Assembly: GCA_019096155.1 (NCBI GenBank)
Contig: JAHCVI010000001.1
Location: forward strand, 12,735,243-12,799,242
Origin: Staphylotrichum longicolle
Taxonomy: Eukaryota; Ascomycota; Sordariomycetes; Sordariales; Chaetomiaceae
DNA length: 64,000 nucleotides
Direction: 5' to 3'
In this document: piece after piece, positions 19,540-29,861 of the stretch
Numbering within the stretch: the stretch's first letter is position 1
How the letters are laid out: every line of letters starts with the position of its first letter
The notes under the pieces: model-generated
Databases searched by the model: none
What the model saw: only the letters and a program-made list of their open reading frames with translations
Told to the model about the DNA's origin: nothing
Made by a program: the position numbers and the translations under genes

Positions 19540-22010
19540 ATGTCGCGACGAAATGGTACAGAACATGAAGCTTCGAGTCAAGGCCAGCAGGTTCGTCGAT
19601 CGTTGCCTGTTCCGCCACACATGCCCATGAATTGACCTTTTGAACAGCATGCGTCTTCGGGCAACACATCACGCACCGGCGCGACATCCAATCCGGCACC
19701 ATCCCTCGACGTTCTCACCCCGTTACTAGAGTCTCTGATGATTGGGACCTCTGCCACACCTGTGCCAGAGCTCAAGTGCAAGTCCGAGCCCGAGCAGGAG
19801 AAAAAGCCTGATGGGGTACCCACATCCAGGCGTGTGCCTAAATCGGAGCCTGCCCCGGCGTTGAAGCCGGGGGTCGATCAGTCAGCCTGTGTCCGGTGTG
19901 AGCTGGCCTGCGATGCTGCTCGGGATTTCTGCGAGATTACTTGTTGCGGAAGGCGCATCTGCGGCTCATGTCTCGAGGATGCTCTGAACGAGAGGCTACA
20001 GAAGGACGTCTGGCACCACCTTGGCTCTCCTCAGTGGGTCGGGTGTCTTGCCAACTCCTGCCAAGCCCTCAGGACACCTCAGGACATTGACGTGTCAGCC
20101 CAGTTGTCTCGTTCCCCCCTTCTGCAGATATTGGAGAGAGCACAGCAGGCTCGCACGGTTCTCGAGAAGATTCGTCCCCGCCCTACTCGCCATGAGTGCC
20201 AGCTTGCTCAGCGACTGCACAAAGCTTTGGCCGACCATGGTCTGCTCTCTTCTTGGACTCAGGCACAGCCCGGGCCGGTTTTGGCTCCTCTCTTTCCTGT
20301 CAGATCCGGCTTTCTCACGCAGCCTGTGCCCATCTTGACGAGCATGTTAAAGACCGAGTCGATGACTTGCACCAGCTGCTCCGCTGCTTTCCAGACTGTG
20401 GACACCAGCAAAGAAGCACCCTGGACCTATGTCTCCAGCACCTTTCCAGGGGACTGGACATGGATGGTCTTGGGCCGCCCATCCAAGGTTGTCTTGCCGG
20501 AATGTGCGGCAAAGCACTCGCTGGACATCTGTCCAGCTTGTCTACCAAAGCTCATGTTTTCTGGACTCGAGTTTGTCGACGGTATCTCAGGAAGCGGAAA
20601 CTACCGCTTCGTATGCCCTCTGTGCAAGCATGTGCTGTCCCCTGTCCAAGTGGAGAGGATCGCCCGCCTTGTCGCCCCCAGTCGCGCCCCGGTGACCCTG
20701 TCGGGGTTCTCGGTCTCGAGCACCATCTCTTTGGGCTCTTCTACAAAACCGGCTGCTCTGCCAAAGGCCATGGCGTCCTTGTTGTGTTCATCAAACAAAC
20801 CGCAGCTTCTTGGCGGTGGGCTATCCAAGCCTTCAGAGTCTGAGAGCTCTCCCCAGAAGGAGGCACTCATGAGCGCGATCGTCTCCAAGAAGCCCAACGT
20901 CAAGTGGGACGACGTTGCGGGGCTCACGCCGGCGAAGCACGAGCTCCAGCGGGCCATCGTGTTCCCAGCCAGATTTCCTAACCTCTATGACGAAAAGCGG
21001 AGGGCGTCTGGTGCCATTCTCCTCTACGGGCCGCCAGGCACTGGCAAGAGTTACCTGGCCAAGGCCGTTGCTACAGAAGTCGACCATACGTTCTTCAGCA
21101 TCAGCTCCGGAGACGTGGTGTCCAAGTGGATGGGCGAAAGCGAGAAGTACGCAACCCCGTCTGTCCGGTTTTCCACACTTGCTAACACTAACATAAACCG
21201 ACAGGCTTGTCCGGCAGCTCTTCACGCTCGCCCGGGAGAACAAACCCTCCATCATTTTCATCGATGAAATCGACGCTCTTTGCTCAAACCGAGAAGGGGG
21301 CGGAGGCGCCGACAGAGGCAGCGAGCACTCTTCACGCATGAAGACCGAAATTCTTGTCCAGCTCGACGGCCTCCATACCGGCAGTAGCGACAACACGGGC
21401 GTGGTTGTCTTGGCTGCCACAAACCTGCCCTGGGCTCTCGACCCGGCCTTCCGGCGCCGGTTCGAACCGCGAATCTACATCCCCCTGCCTGACAAGGAGG
21501 CTCGCCGGCAGCTATTTGGGATCCACGCTGGAAAATGGGGCGATATGCTCTCTCAGCAGGACGTGGACGAGTTGGCGGAGATGACAGAGGGGTACTCAGG
21601 GAGCGACATCGCCAACGTCATCAAGCACGCGCTCTCGGTGCCGCTGCAGAAGGCCCAGAGCTCAAAGTTTTTCAGAATCAGGAACTCGACTGGCGATCCC
21701 ACGTATACCCCCTGCGAGGCGCACGACCCGGGGGCCGGAGATGACTTGGGAGAAGGTGCCCAAGAATAGCCTGTGGGAGCCTCCAGTCACCGCAGCCGAC
21801 TTCAAGCAGGTTCTTCGGGACCGCAGAGTCAAGTCCTCGGTCGGTGTCGGCGAGCTGCGAAAGTATGAAGACTGGACACATGAGTTTGGCGTCGAGGGAG
21901 CAGCTAATGAGTTGTTTGTTCCGTCTCCGGGAGTGGGGGTTGTGTGGCGCAGACCTCAGGGGCAGGCCGGCCAGAGAGGAGGATTCCAATATGCACTGCG
22001 CCACCCTTAG
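19540..22010 (+). CDS. zinc-finger (RING/IBR-like) - Vps4/fidgetin-type AAA ATPase fusion, frameshift near C-terminus
   Basis: Exons 19540..19590, 19648..21146 and 21205 onward, with introns of 57 and 58 bp. The N-terminal half has a Cys-rich region (residues C98, C101, C105, C112, C116, C117, C122, C125) and a later CTSC..CPACL..CPLC set, resembling RING/in-between-RING zinc modules. The C-terminal half is a classical AAA domain of the Vps4/katanin/spastin group: Walker A GPPGTGKSY (about 21030), Walker B IIFIDEIDAL (about 21250), sensor ATNLPW and Arg finger FRRRFEP. In the annotated frame it stops at 21769 after DPGAGDDLGEGAQE. The family C-terminal element (DPG..MTWEKVP..LWEPPVTAADF) continues in the next frame to 22010. 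One extra G in the run 21730-21734 would explain the shift. Without correction the protein is 704 residues and lacks the Vps4 C-terminal helix. AAA proteins of this group remodel proteins; the substrate is unknown. Confidence 0.78.
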
Positions 22011-22165
22011 CTGGCACCAAATCGACAGAAAGCCGAGCGCAAGGCTGGAAGATGAAATACAGTACAATACCAATTGTCAACTTTCCTTTCTGCAACCTTC
22101 GATCTCTATCCCCTCAAGCGCCCGTGCAGTTTTCATTTTGTCGACCCATTGCGCCAGTGCCAGAT

Positions 22166-24022
22166 ATGCGACTCCTCCGCACTGATAAGGTTCAGCTCGT
22201 TGAGTTTCAAGGGCGAGACATTCCCCCTTATGCCATTCTCTCCCACACCTGGGATGACGAGGAAGTCTCTTTCCAGGATGTACAACAAGGGTTGGCGCAA
22301 TCGCGACGTGGTTTTCACAAGATCGCCGGTGCCTGTGCTCTCGCGATCCAGGACGGGTTCGAATACATTGTATGCATGAATTGCCGAGATCACGACGTCC
22401 GAACACTGTCCTCCTAACAGTCCCCCCAGTGGATCGATACTTGTTGCATTGACAAGTCCAGCTCAGCCGAGCTTTCCGAAGCCATCAACTCCATGTTCCG
22501 CTGGTACGGCGACGCCGAGGTGTGCTACGCGTTCCTTTGTGACGCGGACCCAGACGAGGACCCGTCCTTATGGCCGAGCACCTTTCGAAACTCCCGCTGG
22601 TTTACCCGAGGGTGGACGCTCCAGGAGCTCATCGCACCCGGGGTCGTCTACTTCTACGGCGCCGGCTGGAAGCAGATCGGATCCCGCGACAAGCTCCTCG
22701 ACCTCATCGTCGACATCACCAAGATCAGCCCGACCTACTTCACGACCGGCAACCTCGCCCACTTCTCCGCCGCGCAAAAGATGTCCTGGGCAGCCAACCG
22801 CGACACCACCCGGCCCGAAGACGAAGCCTACTCCCTCCTCGGCCTCTTCGACATCAACATGCCGCTGCTCTACGGCGAGGGCGGCCCGCGCGCCTTCCTG
22901 CGCCTGCAGGAGGAAATCCTCCGCCAGTCTGAAGACGACTCCCTCTTCTGCCACCACCACGCCGACATCCTCGCGCCGTCCCCCTGGTGGTTCCGCCACT
23001 GCGCCGCCGTCTCCCGTCGCGAAGGGTGGCCGTACCGCAACAACCCGTCGCTCGTCCTCAACCGCAACCTCGCCGTCAACCGCGCCCGCATCACCATGAC
23101 CTTCCCCACCGTCCGCGTGGCCGACACCGAGCGGCTCGACGACTTTTGCTCCGTCGCCTGGCCCGCGACCCGCGGCGCGCCCGCGCCGTGCTGGCTGGCG
23201 CTGCTCAACTGCGGCACCTCGGAGGCGAGCTCCGCGCTCATCCTGCGCGAGGCGTCGCCGGGCGTCTTTGTCAAGCTGCCGCTGCCCGCGCGGGGCGTGG
23301 TGCGCTCCGCGCTGGAGCCGCGGCTCGCGCGGCGCGTGGCGGTCATGACGCTGTCGATCTTGCGCGCGGCGCCGGCGCCGGCGCATGCGGGGGATGGCGG
23401 CGGCGGGGCGTGGGAGTGGAGGGCGGGGAACGAGGTCGTGTTTTTTGGGAATGCGCTGCGGAGTCAGGTGCGGACGGATGCGGACAGCGCGAGACTGTGT
23501 CCGGTCATGAAGGCGATTGTGAGGCCCAAGGTGCAAGGAGGGGGGGTGCTGTCGGCGTCGCAGGATGGGTTGAGGGATAAGATTGTTGTGAAGGGGCCGG
23601 ATAGGGATACGTCGGGGTTTGCTCTGCAGTACGTGTACGTGGCGGGGTTCCGGCTGACTTGGTTGGAACGGGGAGATGAAGTGCACTTGATCCCCAGCGA
23701 CACGGGGACCCAGGGGCAGCCTTGTGTTGTCTTTTCTGACGACGAGGGTCAGTCGTTCATGGTCATGCTCAGACCGACGCGGGCTTCGGTAAATGCGGAT
23801 CTGTACACAAATATCCCTCCCTGGGAAGGGGAGCAAACCTTGCCGTACATGGAGATGCTGGAGAGAGAGAGGAGGGCGAGCAACGGAGAGTCGCCTTGTT
23901 ATGGTGCCACACAGCGGGTCGGTGACGGGACAGAGGTCGCGGTTCAGCTTCGGAGCAGGAGACGGAGAAACGGTTGGTGGGTTTATGTTTCCGTTGAGCA
24001 GATAGTGTCCCAGAATCTATGA
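22166..24022 (+). CDS. HET-domain (heterokaryon incompatibility) protein
   Basis: Exons 22166..22369 and 22430..24022 with a 60-bp intron (GTATGC..CCCCAG) give 598 residues. The HET domain occupies about residues 1-190: MRLLRTDKVQLVEF start, YAILSHTW, WIDTCCIDKSSSAELSEAIN, the SRWFTRGWTLQELIAP block, and RPEDEAYSLLGLFDINMPLL then YGEG. The C-terminal 400 residues form the variable region common to this class. HET proteins are fungal allorecognition and cell-death effectors. The splice site was chosen to give the uninterrupted GFEYI-WIDTCC junction. It starts about 156 bp after the AAA gene and runs in the same direction. Confidence 0.93.
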
Positions 24023-24579
24023 TTGATAGAGGAGATCCTCTAAGCAGCAGCGTGGATTGTCGCTTCCCAGACTGGGGTGTCTCCAGAAGTGATGGTGGAC
24101 TTGTCCCATAGTTGCAGTCATTATTAGACTTTGATGCCAGATTTCCAAGCATTCTATTCTGTGTGACAGCCCGCTTGTGAGATTGTATTTTTCCAAAGGG
24201 CAAGAAAAATCAGGAAGGAGCCCCTCCAGTCCCCTCTCAACGGACCGTTTTGGTCCATTCAACTTCGGCGATCATTATGGGACCGGTGGTTCTTTCCCAG
24301 ATGACCGCCCGACCTCCAGTTCTGCCAACTGGATCCCGCTGTGCCAGTGCCGTCATTCACCTTTGGTTTAACAGCCAAACTTGAAGATTCTGCTGAAATC
24401 CAAATTCCTTCCACAGTCGCGACGTCCTGGCCTGCGGTGGTTACTCCGGGCTCTATTTTCCACACCCAACTCACAATTGTGAGAGACTCTACCCTGATCC
24501 TGATCGCGCACATGCCAGTGTGCTCTTGCTCTCTTCTCTCTTTCCCACCCCCCCTCTTTTTATTTTCAAACTGAAAGCC
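24023..24579. other. intergenic stretch
   Basis: HET 3' flank and a pyrimidine-rich leader of the next gene (24525-24570). No other feature is recognised. Confidence 0.5.
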
Positions 24580-25617
24580 ATGTACGAGTGCGGAACCTGC
24601 GGCAAAGCCTTTCTTGCCGGATGGCAGGCCCGTGATAACCACTGTCGGTCGACGGGCCACCACCGTCCTGCATTTGAATGCGACAGCTGCGATGCATACT
24701 TTGCAAGCGAGCAGTCATGTTGGCAGCATATGGACGCCAAGGGTCATTGGGGCAGCGATTGCAGGGGTACCGAAGACGACTCTGATGGTAGTGACACAAG
24801 TGATGAAGAAGAGTACTGGTGTGAGCTGTGCGGCACCTTCTTCGATGACGAGGATGATCTTGATGACCACGAGGTTGAGGACCACTTCTACTGCCGGGAC
24901 TGCGACCGCAGCTTTAGGAGTCGGAATGGCGTTTGGAATGTAAGTTGATGAAGCACTCCTTCCTTGCTTTGGAATTCGCTTTTTCTTCTTGTTGCTTGCA
25001 TGGCCTTGCGCTAACTTGAGCTTCTCAGCATCTCGACTCGAATGCCCACAGCGGCCGCACTGTCCCGTGCCCCTTCTGCAACTTGCAATACACGAACGCC
25101 GCAGCTGTCGCAAACCACGTCGAGAGCGGTAACTGTCCGTACGCGGTCAAGATCGACCGAGATGAGGTGTACCGGCTGGTGCGATCCAAGGACCCTAAGA
25201 ACCTGATCTCGCGGCGGTCCATTTTTGGGGATCCGGGGAGCGCCGCCAGCGTCAAATACGTGGCTGACAAGAAAGCATGGAACGGGACAGGGTACGAGTG
25301 CTACTTCTGCCATGAACATTTCAAGAGCCTCAATGGTCTCAACAACCACATCAACTCTCAAGCGCGTAAGTGCAACTCTGCTCCCTCACTTGCCCGCTTA
25401 TAACAATCTGGTGGCTAATGGGTGGTGTGGGTGAATCCATTCAGACGAAGAGCCCTTGTATCACTGTTCGAACAAGGACTGCAGCGCTCAGTCGTTCAAG
25501 ACCCTCACTTCAACTATCAGTCACCTCGAGAGTGGCAAGTGCGGCGCAATGCGCCCAGGGAAGGTGGCCAAGCTTCTCAGAGAGATCCTGGTTTGCAAGG
25601 GGCCAATCTGCTGCTAA
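24580..25617 (+). CDS. multi-C2H2 zinc-finger protein
   Basis: Three exons: 24580..24939, 25029..25365 and 25445..25617, giving 289 residues. Zinc-finger units occur in series: YECGTCGKAF..H..H, FECDSCDAYF..HMDAKGH, YWCELCGTFF..DHEVEDH, FYCRDCDRSF..H..H, VPCPFCNLQY..H, YECYFCHEHF..LNNHIN and YHCSNKDC..ISHLESGKC. An acidic DDSDGSDTSDEEE linker separates fingers two and three. Tandem fingers of this sort bind nucleic acid or protein; in fungi similar proteins are often left uncharacterised. Splice donors are GTAAGT and GTAAGT; the spliced frame is continuous through all three exons, which supports the model. Confidence 0.82.
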
Positions 25618-26691
25618 GCGCTTATGGTCTCTTCCATTACTCTTGAGGGGAGTCTGTGTTGGGGTTTTCTGATAGTTCTGCTGCTTGAATCTCAGCGGTG
25701 GACATTTGGCAGACATACTGTCGGGAATGTTTCTGTTGCGACTGGTCTGGAAATAAGAACAATGTCAAGAAGGGGCATGTTGCAGTGGTTGCTTTTGGTA
25801 CCTTACAGCGAGGTTGGAAGGTGAGACTGGATGGACAAGATGGCGGCATTGAGGGATCTCTGAGTCACTTTCCGGTTCTTGATAGAGCCATTCACGCATG
25901 CTTGGACCAAAGCCACCGAGATTCTCTGAATCCATTGCATGAGAGCTGAGCTCATCGGGAATGAACTGCGGTGAAGAGGCATCAACGAGAGATAACCGAG
26001 AAAGAAGTCCTAATTCGAGCGTCCAAGAGTACTCTGCTCTCCTTCTCTTCCTTCTTCCCCTCTTTTCCTCCCCTTTTCTGGAGGGAACCGGAATACCGGA
26101 CAATGCAAAGGCCCTTCCTTTCCTTCAAGCTGCTCCACTTTCCTAATCAGGTCGTATAAATCTCAACACCGTCTCGGAACCAACCCTCTGCAACACCAAG
26201 TCAAAAGCACTGCTTTGGAAACCCACTCCGTTGAACAACTGGCCTGACTTCCATCGCCATGGTGCACCTCAGATTGTGGCCAAATTGCGCAGATGGGCTC
26301 TCGTTGTATAGGCCATACCTTGCAATGCAAGCCCAGTTCTCATGAAACGTGTCCTCCCGAGATGCGCTTGTTTCATCTTGAGGCACCGCTTTCATGATGA
26401 CGTTCTCTCCATTGAAAAAACAAGAGGGGTAGTTGGAATGGCAATGAGGCATGTGGATGGCAGCTATAAAATCTTCTCGACTCGAGTCTGTTCTGCTCTC
26501 TTCTCTTCCTCTTTTCTTCTCACGGCCATTTGTGTCAGAGAAGTCCAGCAGCAGCTACACATTCACGCCAGATTGTTATTAGTGTCTAATTCGTTAGCAC
26601 GCCGTACCAGTCTTGTTTGATTGCGTTCTGTTGCCGGGGATCATTCCGCTCTCGCTTCCAGCTTGAGCAGCGTGTTCTATTCTCTGCCACG
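25618..26691. other. intergenic region with a TATA box
   Basis: No gene is recognised. GCTATAAAATC at about 26463-26473, followed by a CT-rich run, is a good core promoter for the next ORF about 220 bases downstream. Confidence 0.5.
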
Positions 26692-27237
26692 ATGGCCGTC
26701 ACGACAACCATGTCGTCCTCCTCCGGGAGCAGCAGCACCCCGCCCCCTTCGTCGCCGCGCCGGGACCACGTCTCCGGGAGGATTGAGTCCCCCCGCGTGG
26801 CCCCCCACCGTTTCGGCTTGCAGCCTCGCAAGGGCTGCTTCAAGCCTCCCGAACGGTTGGCGCAGCGCGTGTCGACAAGGGCCAGGTTTGCCGCCCACGC
26901 TCGCTGCGTGATCACCGGGGCCGTGGTTGAGCCACACCCTCGTGACCGCGCCGAGTGGAAAGCGGCACGCCGGGAGCAGCGGATCCGTGCCGCTGACGAC
27001 AGCCGACCCGCCGCCGCCGAGGCTTCCGCTGGGGACTCGTCGCTCTGCGACAAGCCCTTGGCGAGAGCCAAAAAACAACCCCTCGACGACGCCGCCGCCG
27101 CCGAGATCGCCGACCTCAAGCGGCGACTTCAACAGGCCAAAGACAACATGGCCTACCTCTTAGCGGACTGCCGGTACCAGAGCCCGGCAACGCGACACCA
27201 CCACCCCTGTACCTGGGTAAAGGAGTGGTCACCGTGA
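26692..27237 (+). CDS. hypothetical basic protein with short coiled coil
   Basis: A single-exon frame of 181 residues from the ATG at 26692, downstream of a TATA box and CT-rich leader. The N-terminus is Ser/Pro-rich and the middle is strongly basic (many Arg, no hydrophobic core). Near the C-terminus is a short coiled coil, EIADLKRRLQQAKDNMAYLL. A consensus splice donor (GTGAGT) overlaps the stop codon, so the true protein may splice onward. No family is recognised. It sits just before a repeat-bearing stretch and could be part of a decayed element. Confidence 0.4.
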   Translation: MAVTTTMSSSSGSSSTPPPSSPRRDHVSGRIESPRVAPHRFGLQPRKGCFKPPERLAQRVSTRARFAAHARCVITGAVVEPHPRDRAEWKAARREQRIRAADDSRPAAAEASAGDSSLCDKPLARAKKQPLDDAAAAEIADLKRRLQQAKDNMAYLLADCRYQSPATRHHHPCTWVKEWSP

Positions 27238-27378
27238 GTCGCTTCCCCCATCCCTTCTACCTCCAACACCCAGCGTTTGCTTTTTTGTTTTCTTTTGTTT
27301 TTGTTTTCTGGGCGTTTTGCTCTTCTACAGCGTTCAAGGTTCGGACCCCAAAAAAGGACCCGTTCCCGAAGCGTCCTC

Positions 27379-27581
27379 TGTCCTCCTTAATCTCCGACCT
27401 CATAAGTTGAGGGAAAACAGTGAGAGAAACGGGCCGGTGGACCCTCAAGTGTTCTTGTTGGAGACGGGTTTAGTGCTTCAGACCTTCACCGGTCTGACTG
27501 ATCAATACCTTTGACAGCGGCCCTTGCCCTCCTTAATCGCCGACCTCAGAAATGAGGGAAAACAGGCGAGAAACGGGCCAG
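27379..27581 (+). repeat. imperfect direct repeat, two ~55-bp copies about 147 bp apart
   Basis: Copy 1 (27379-27435) and copy 2 (27527-27581) share CCTCCTTAATC, then CCGACCTCA, then GAGGGAAAACAG and GAGAAACGGGCC with small differences between. Similar T-rich strings ending in GCGTTTTGCTCTT occur at about 27310-27325 and 27680-27740, so the duplicated unit may be larger and diverged. No terminal inverted repeats or ORF of a transposase are seen. Confidence 0.6.
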
Positions 27582-27933
27582 CAAAAAAAAGAATGCTTGT
27601 GGTAAGCCGGAGCCGGGCAGTGGCGGATCTGAAAATGAGTCCCAAAGGGCGAGATCCAGCGTTGGGTTTGCTTTTTCTGGCGTTCTGTTTTGCTCTTGGG
27701 TCTGCTTTTTTGGCGTTTGGCGTTTTGCTCTTTTCATTGCCATCGGCTCCTCGTGGGTCGAGGTGAGGAAGGGGTTGACTTGGTACCTGGTTAGCCGCTG
27801 GCACAGACATGACTCTTGGACACCAGGCCAGCTGCCGACGCCCCTCGCAATATTGTGTTGAACCGCACACCAAAAGAGCAAAGCAGAGGGAACTGAAAGC
27901 GCGGAACTAAGCTTTCTCTTGTCAGAGATCAGG
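27582..27933. other. intergenic stretch
   Basis: Low-complexity T-rich segments and the 3' flank of the D-amino-acid oxidase gene. Confidence 0.4.
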
Positions 27934-29303
27934 CTAGCCAACATCTTGCGCGAACTGATCAAGCAGGTCCTTGACTGCCGCAGCCACGCCCCAAGAGCAC
28001 TCGTAGCCTCTGCCCCCTAGACCATACGCATGGACGAGGGCCTTCTTTGGGTTTCTATCCACTACTTCGTACTCTACGCGAGGACCGCCTTCACGCATTG
28101 GCCGTCTGCCAACCACTTCTCTGAGTACCTTGAAGTCTTGGCCTTCTGGGAGGATCTGGGGGTGCGTTTCTTTCAGATTCTTCAACATTTGCTTGCTCTT
28201 CAGGGGATCCGGAACTGTGTCGAGGACACCGGGTTCCCGAGTTCCGCCGACGACAGTGCCGCCATCACTGGATTTCCGGGTGCGTTAGCCAACTGTTGGG
28301 AGAGAAAATGCCACAGGGCACGTACTAGCCCCTCGGAATTGCAACAACCCAGCTTCCGTCCTTGTTCTGGCGGGTAATCGTGACATCGCAATCATTAGCG
28401 ACGATGACGAGCTGACCTGTAAAGTCACGGCAAATGGTTAGAATGGGGCAGTTTCAAGGTTGCGGGCTCCTGAGGCTCGGGCTCACCTCGATTTGGAATC
28501 ACGGCAGGATCGTCAAACCCGAAGCCCGAGCAGTTGACGACGGCCGCAATGCCACGAAACTCGGGCATGTCAAAGACCTCCTGTGGGCACTGAAGCACCT
28601 TCTTCTGGATCTTGCCGCCAAGGCGGGCAAAGTTACGGAGAAGGAAAGCGCAATACATCATTGGGTTTAGACAAAAGGTCTGGTACTCGGCGCCCCATTC
28701 CACATTCGCAGGCAGTTCGGTCTTGTCGAGGCGGCGGAATGACTTGTATCCCAGTTCGGCTGCCTTCGCTTCGGTGAGGTCCAAGTATGCCTGGGGAGGG
28801 CGCTCTACATATTCAACGCCTTTCATGAATCGAATGCCGGCTTCGGCCTGCTTGCCATCCTTGACCAGTCTTTCCATGTGGCGGAAGGTGAGAAGCGCCA
28901 TCTCGTGTTCGCGTTTCTCTGTTTCGTTTGTTGGCGGTATGAAGCGGCAGTGAGCGCCGGCCCATGGCGAGGTGTAGTTGATCTGATCCACCGAGATGGT
29001 CTCAAAGGGAGCGGGGAAGTCCCTCGCAACAATGGTGACGTGGAACCCCTCTTGAACGAGGTTGAGGCCGGTGCTGATGCCAACGACTCCAGCTCTAATC
29101 ATCCGGCGTGTTCACGTTAGCAGATCCAGCAAACATGAAAACTGAGAATTAGAGGTCAGGTTGGACGAAGCCAAGAATCAAAATCGAGAGGCAGAGTCCG
29201 ATCGTCTCTTGCGGGGTCCGAACTCGGACCTGGGGGATACCCACCCGATAACGACAATGTGCTGTCGGATCTCGTCTCTTTTCCCTTCTTGACACTCCAT
29301 CAT
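27934..29303 (-). CDS. D-amino-acid oxidase (FAD-dependent)
   Basis: Four exons: 29303..29245, 29094..28487, 28416..28326 and 28267..27934, giving 363 residues. Exon 1 ends inside the dinucleotide-binding motif, so splicing rebuilds IVVIGAGVVGISTG (FAD GxGxxG). The body shows the DAO features INYTSPWAGAHCR, then a VNCSGFG flavin-contact region, and the C-terminal HAYGLGGRGYECSWG signature. The third junction joins IPRG-Y-DGGTVVGGTR. The enzyme oxidatively deaminates D-amino acids to 2-oxo acids with release of ammonia and hydrogen peroxide. It usually acts in peroxisomes, but the C-terminus here (FAQDVG) is not a canonical PTS1, so location is uncertain. All four exons keep one frame, which makes the model strong. 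Confidence 0.92.
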
Positions 29304-29861
29304 GGTGATAATGGTAGCAGGTAGCTCTGAACTACCTGGGCTGTAGGTGGTGGCTCAAGTGCTCATGAACGACCTCTAAAATAGAGAGACAAGAGCCGGG
29401 GCCCCGCCGTTGACTTCCATTCGTTACAGGGCAAGAACTGGAACCCTGAACTTGGGTAATCTTGAGAGCCTTGCGAAGATAAATGCAGCCACGCATTTTG
29501 GCAATGATTCTGCCCCGCCGTTCCTGGTCTGCCCAATGCTGCGCCACGGACCGGAAAGAACCGACTGGAACAACCTCAACACGCGCAAGCTAGCGGAATG
29601 CGGGCTTGTTCGGGGAACGCCTTGCATAAGGTATGCAAATATTCGGCCCAGTTAGGCTTGGGCTCTCTCTCAGCATGTTCGACCACAAAAAGTGACGAAT
29701 CGCTTTTCATCAACGGGCGGCAGCCTTCTGCAACCCATCCTACACTGAAAGATGAAAGTATCAACTCCAGTCCGCATTTCAGCTGCTATTGAACCCCGCA
29801 TCGACAAATCCCCACTGGCATCAGCGTGCCCACAAGATCCGTACCGACCACTGCATCCATC
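29304..29861. other. intergenic region between divergent genes
   Basis: Common upstream region of the D-amino-acid oxidase and NACHT genes. No other feature is recognised. Confidence 0.45.

Noticed and set aside
22568..23836. 422-codon minus-strand ORF inside the HET gene
   Set aside because: Antisense shadow of a GC-rich coding region; Arg/Pro/His-biased and no domain.
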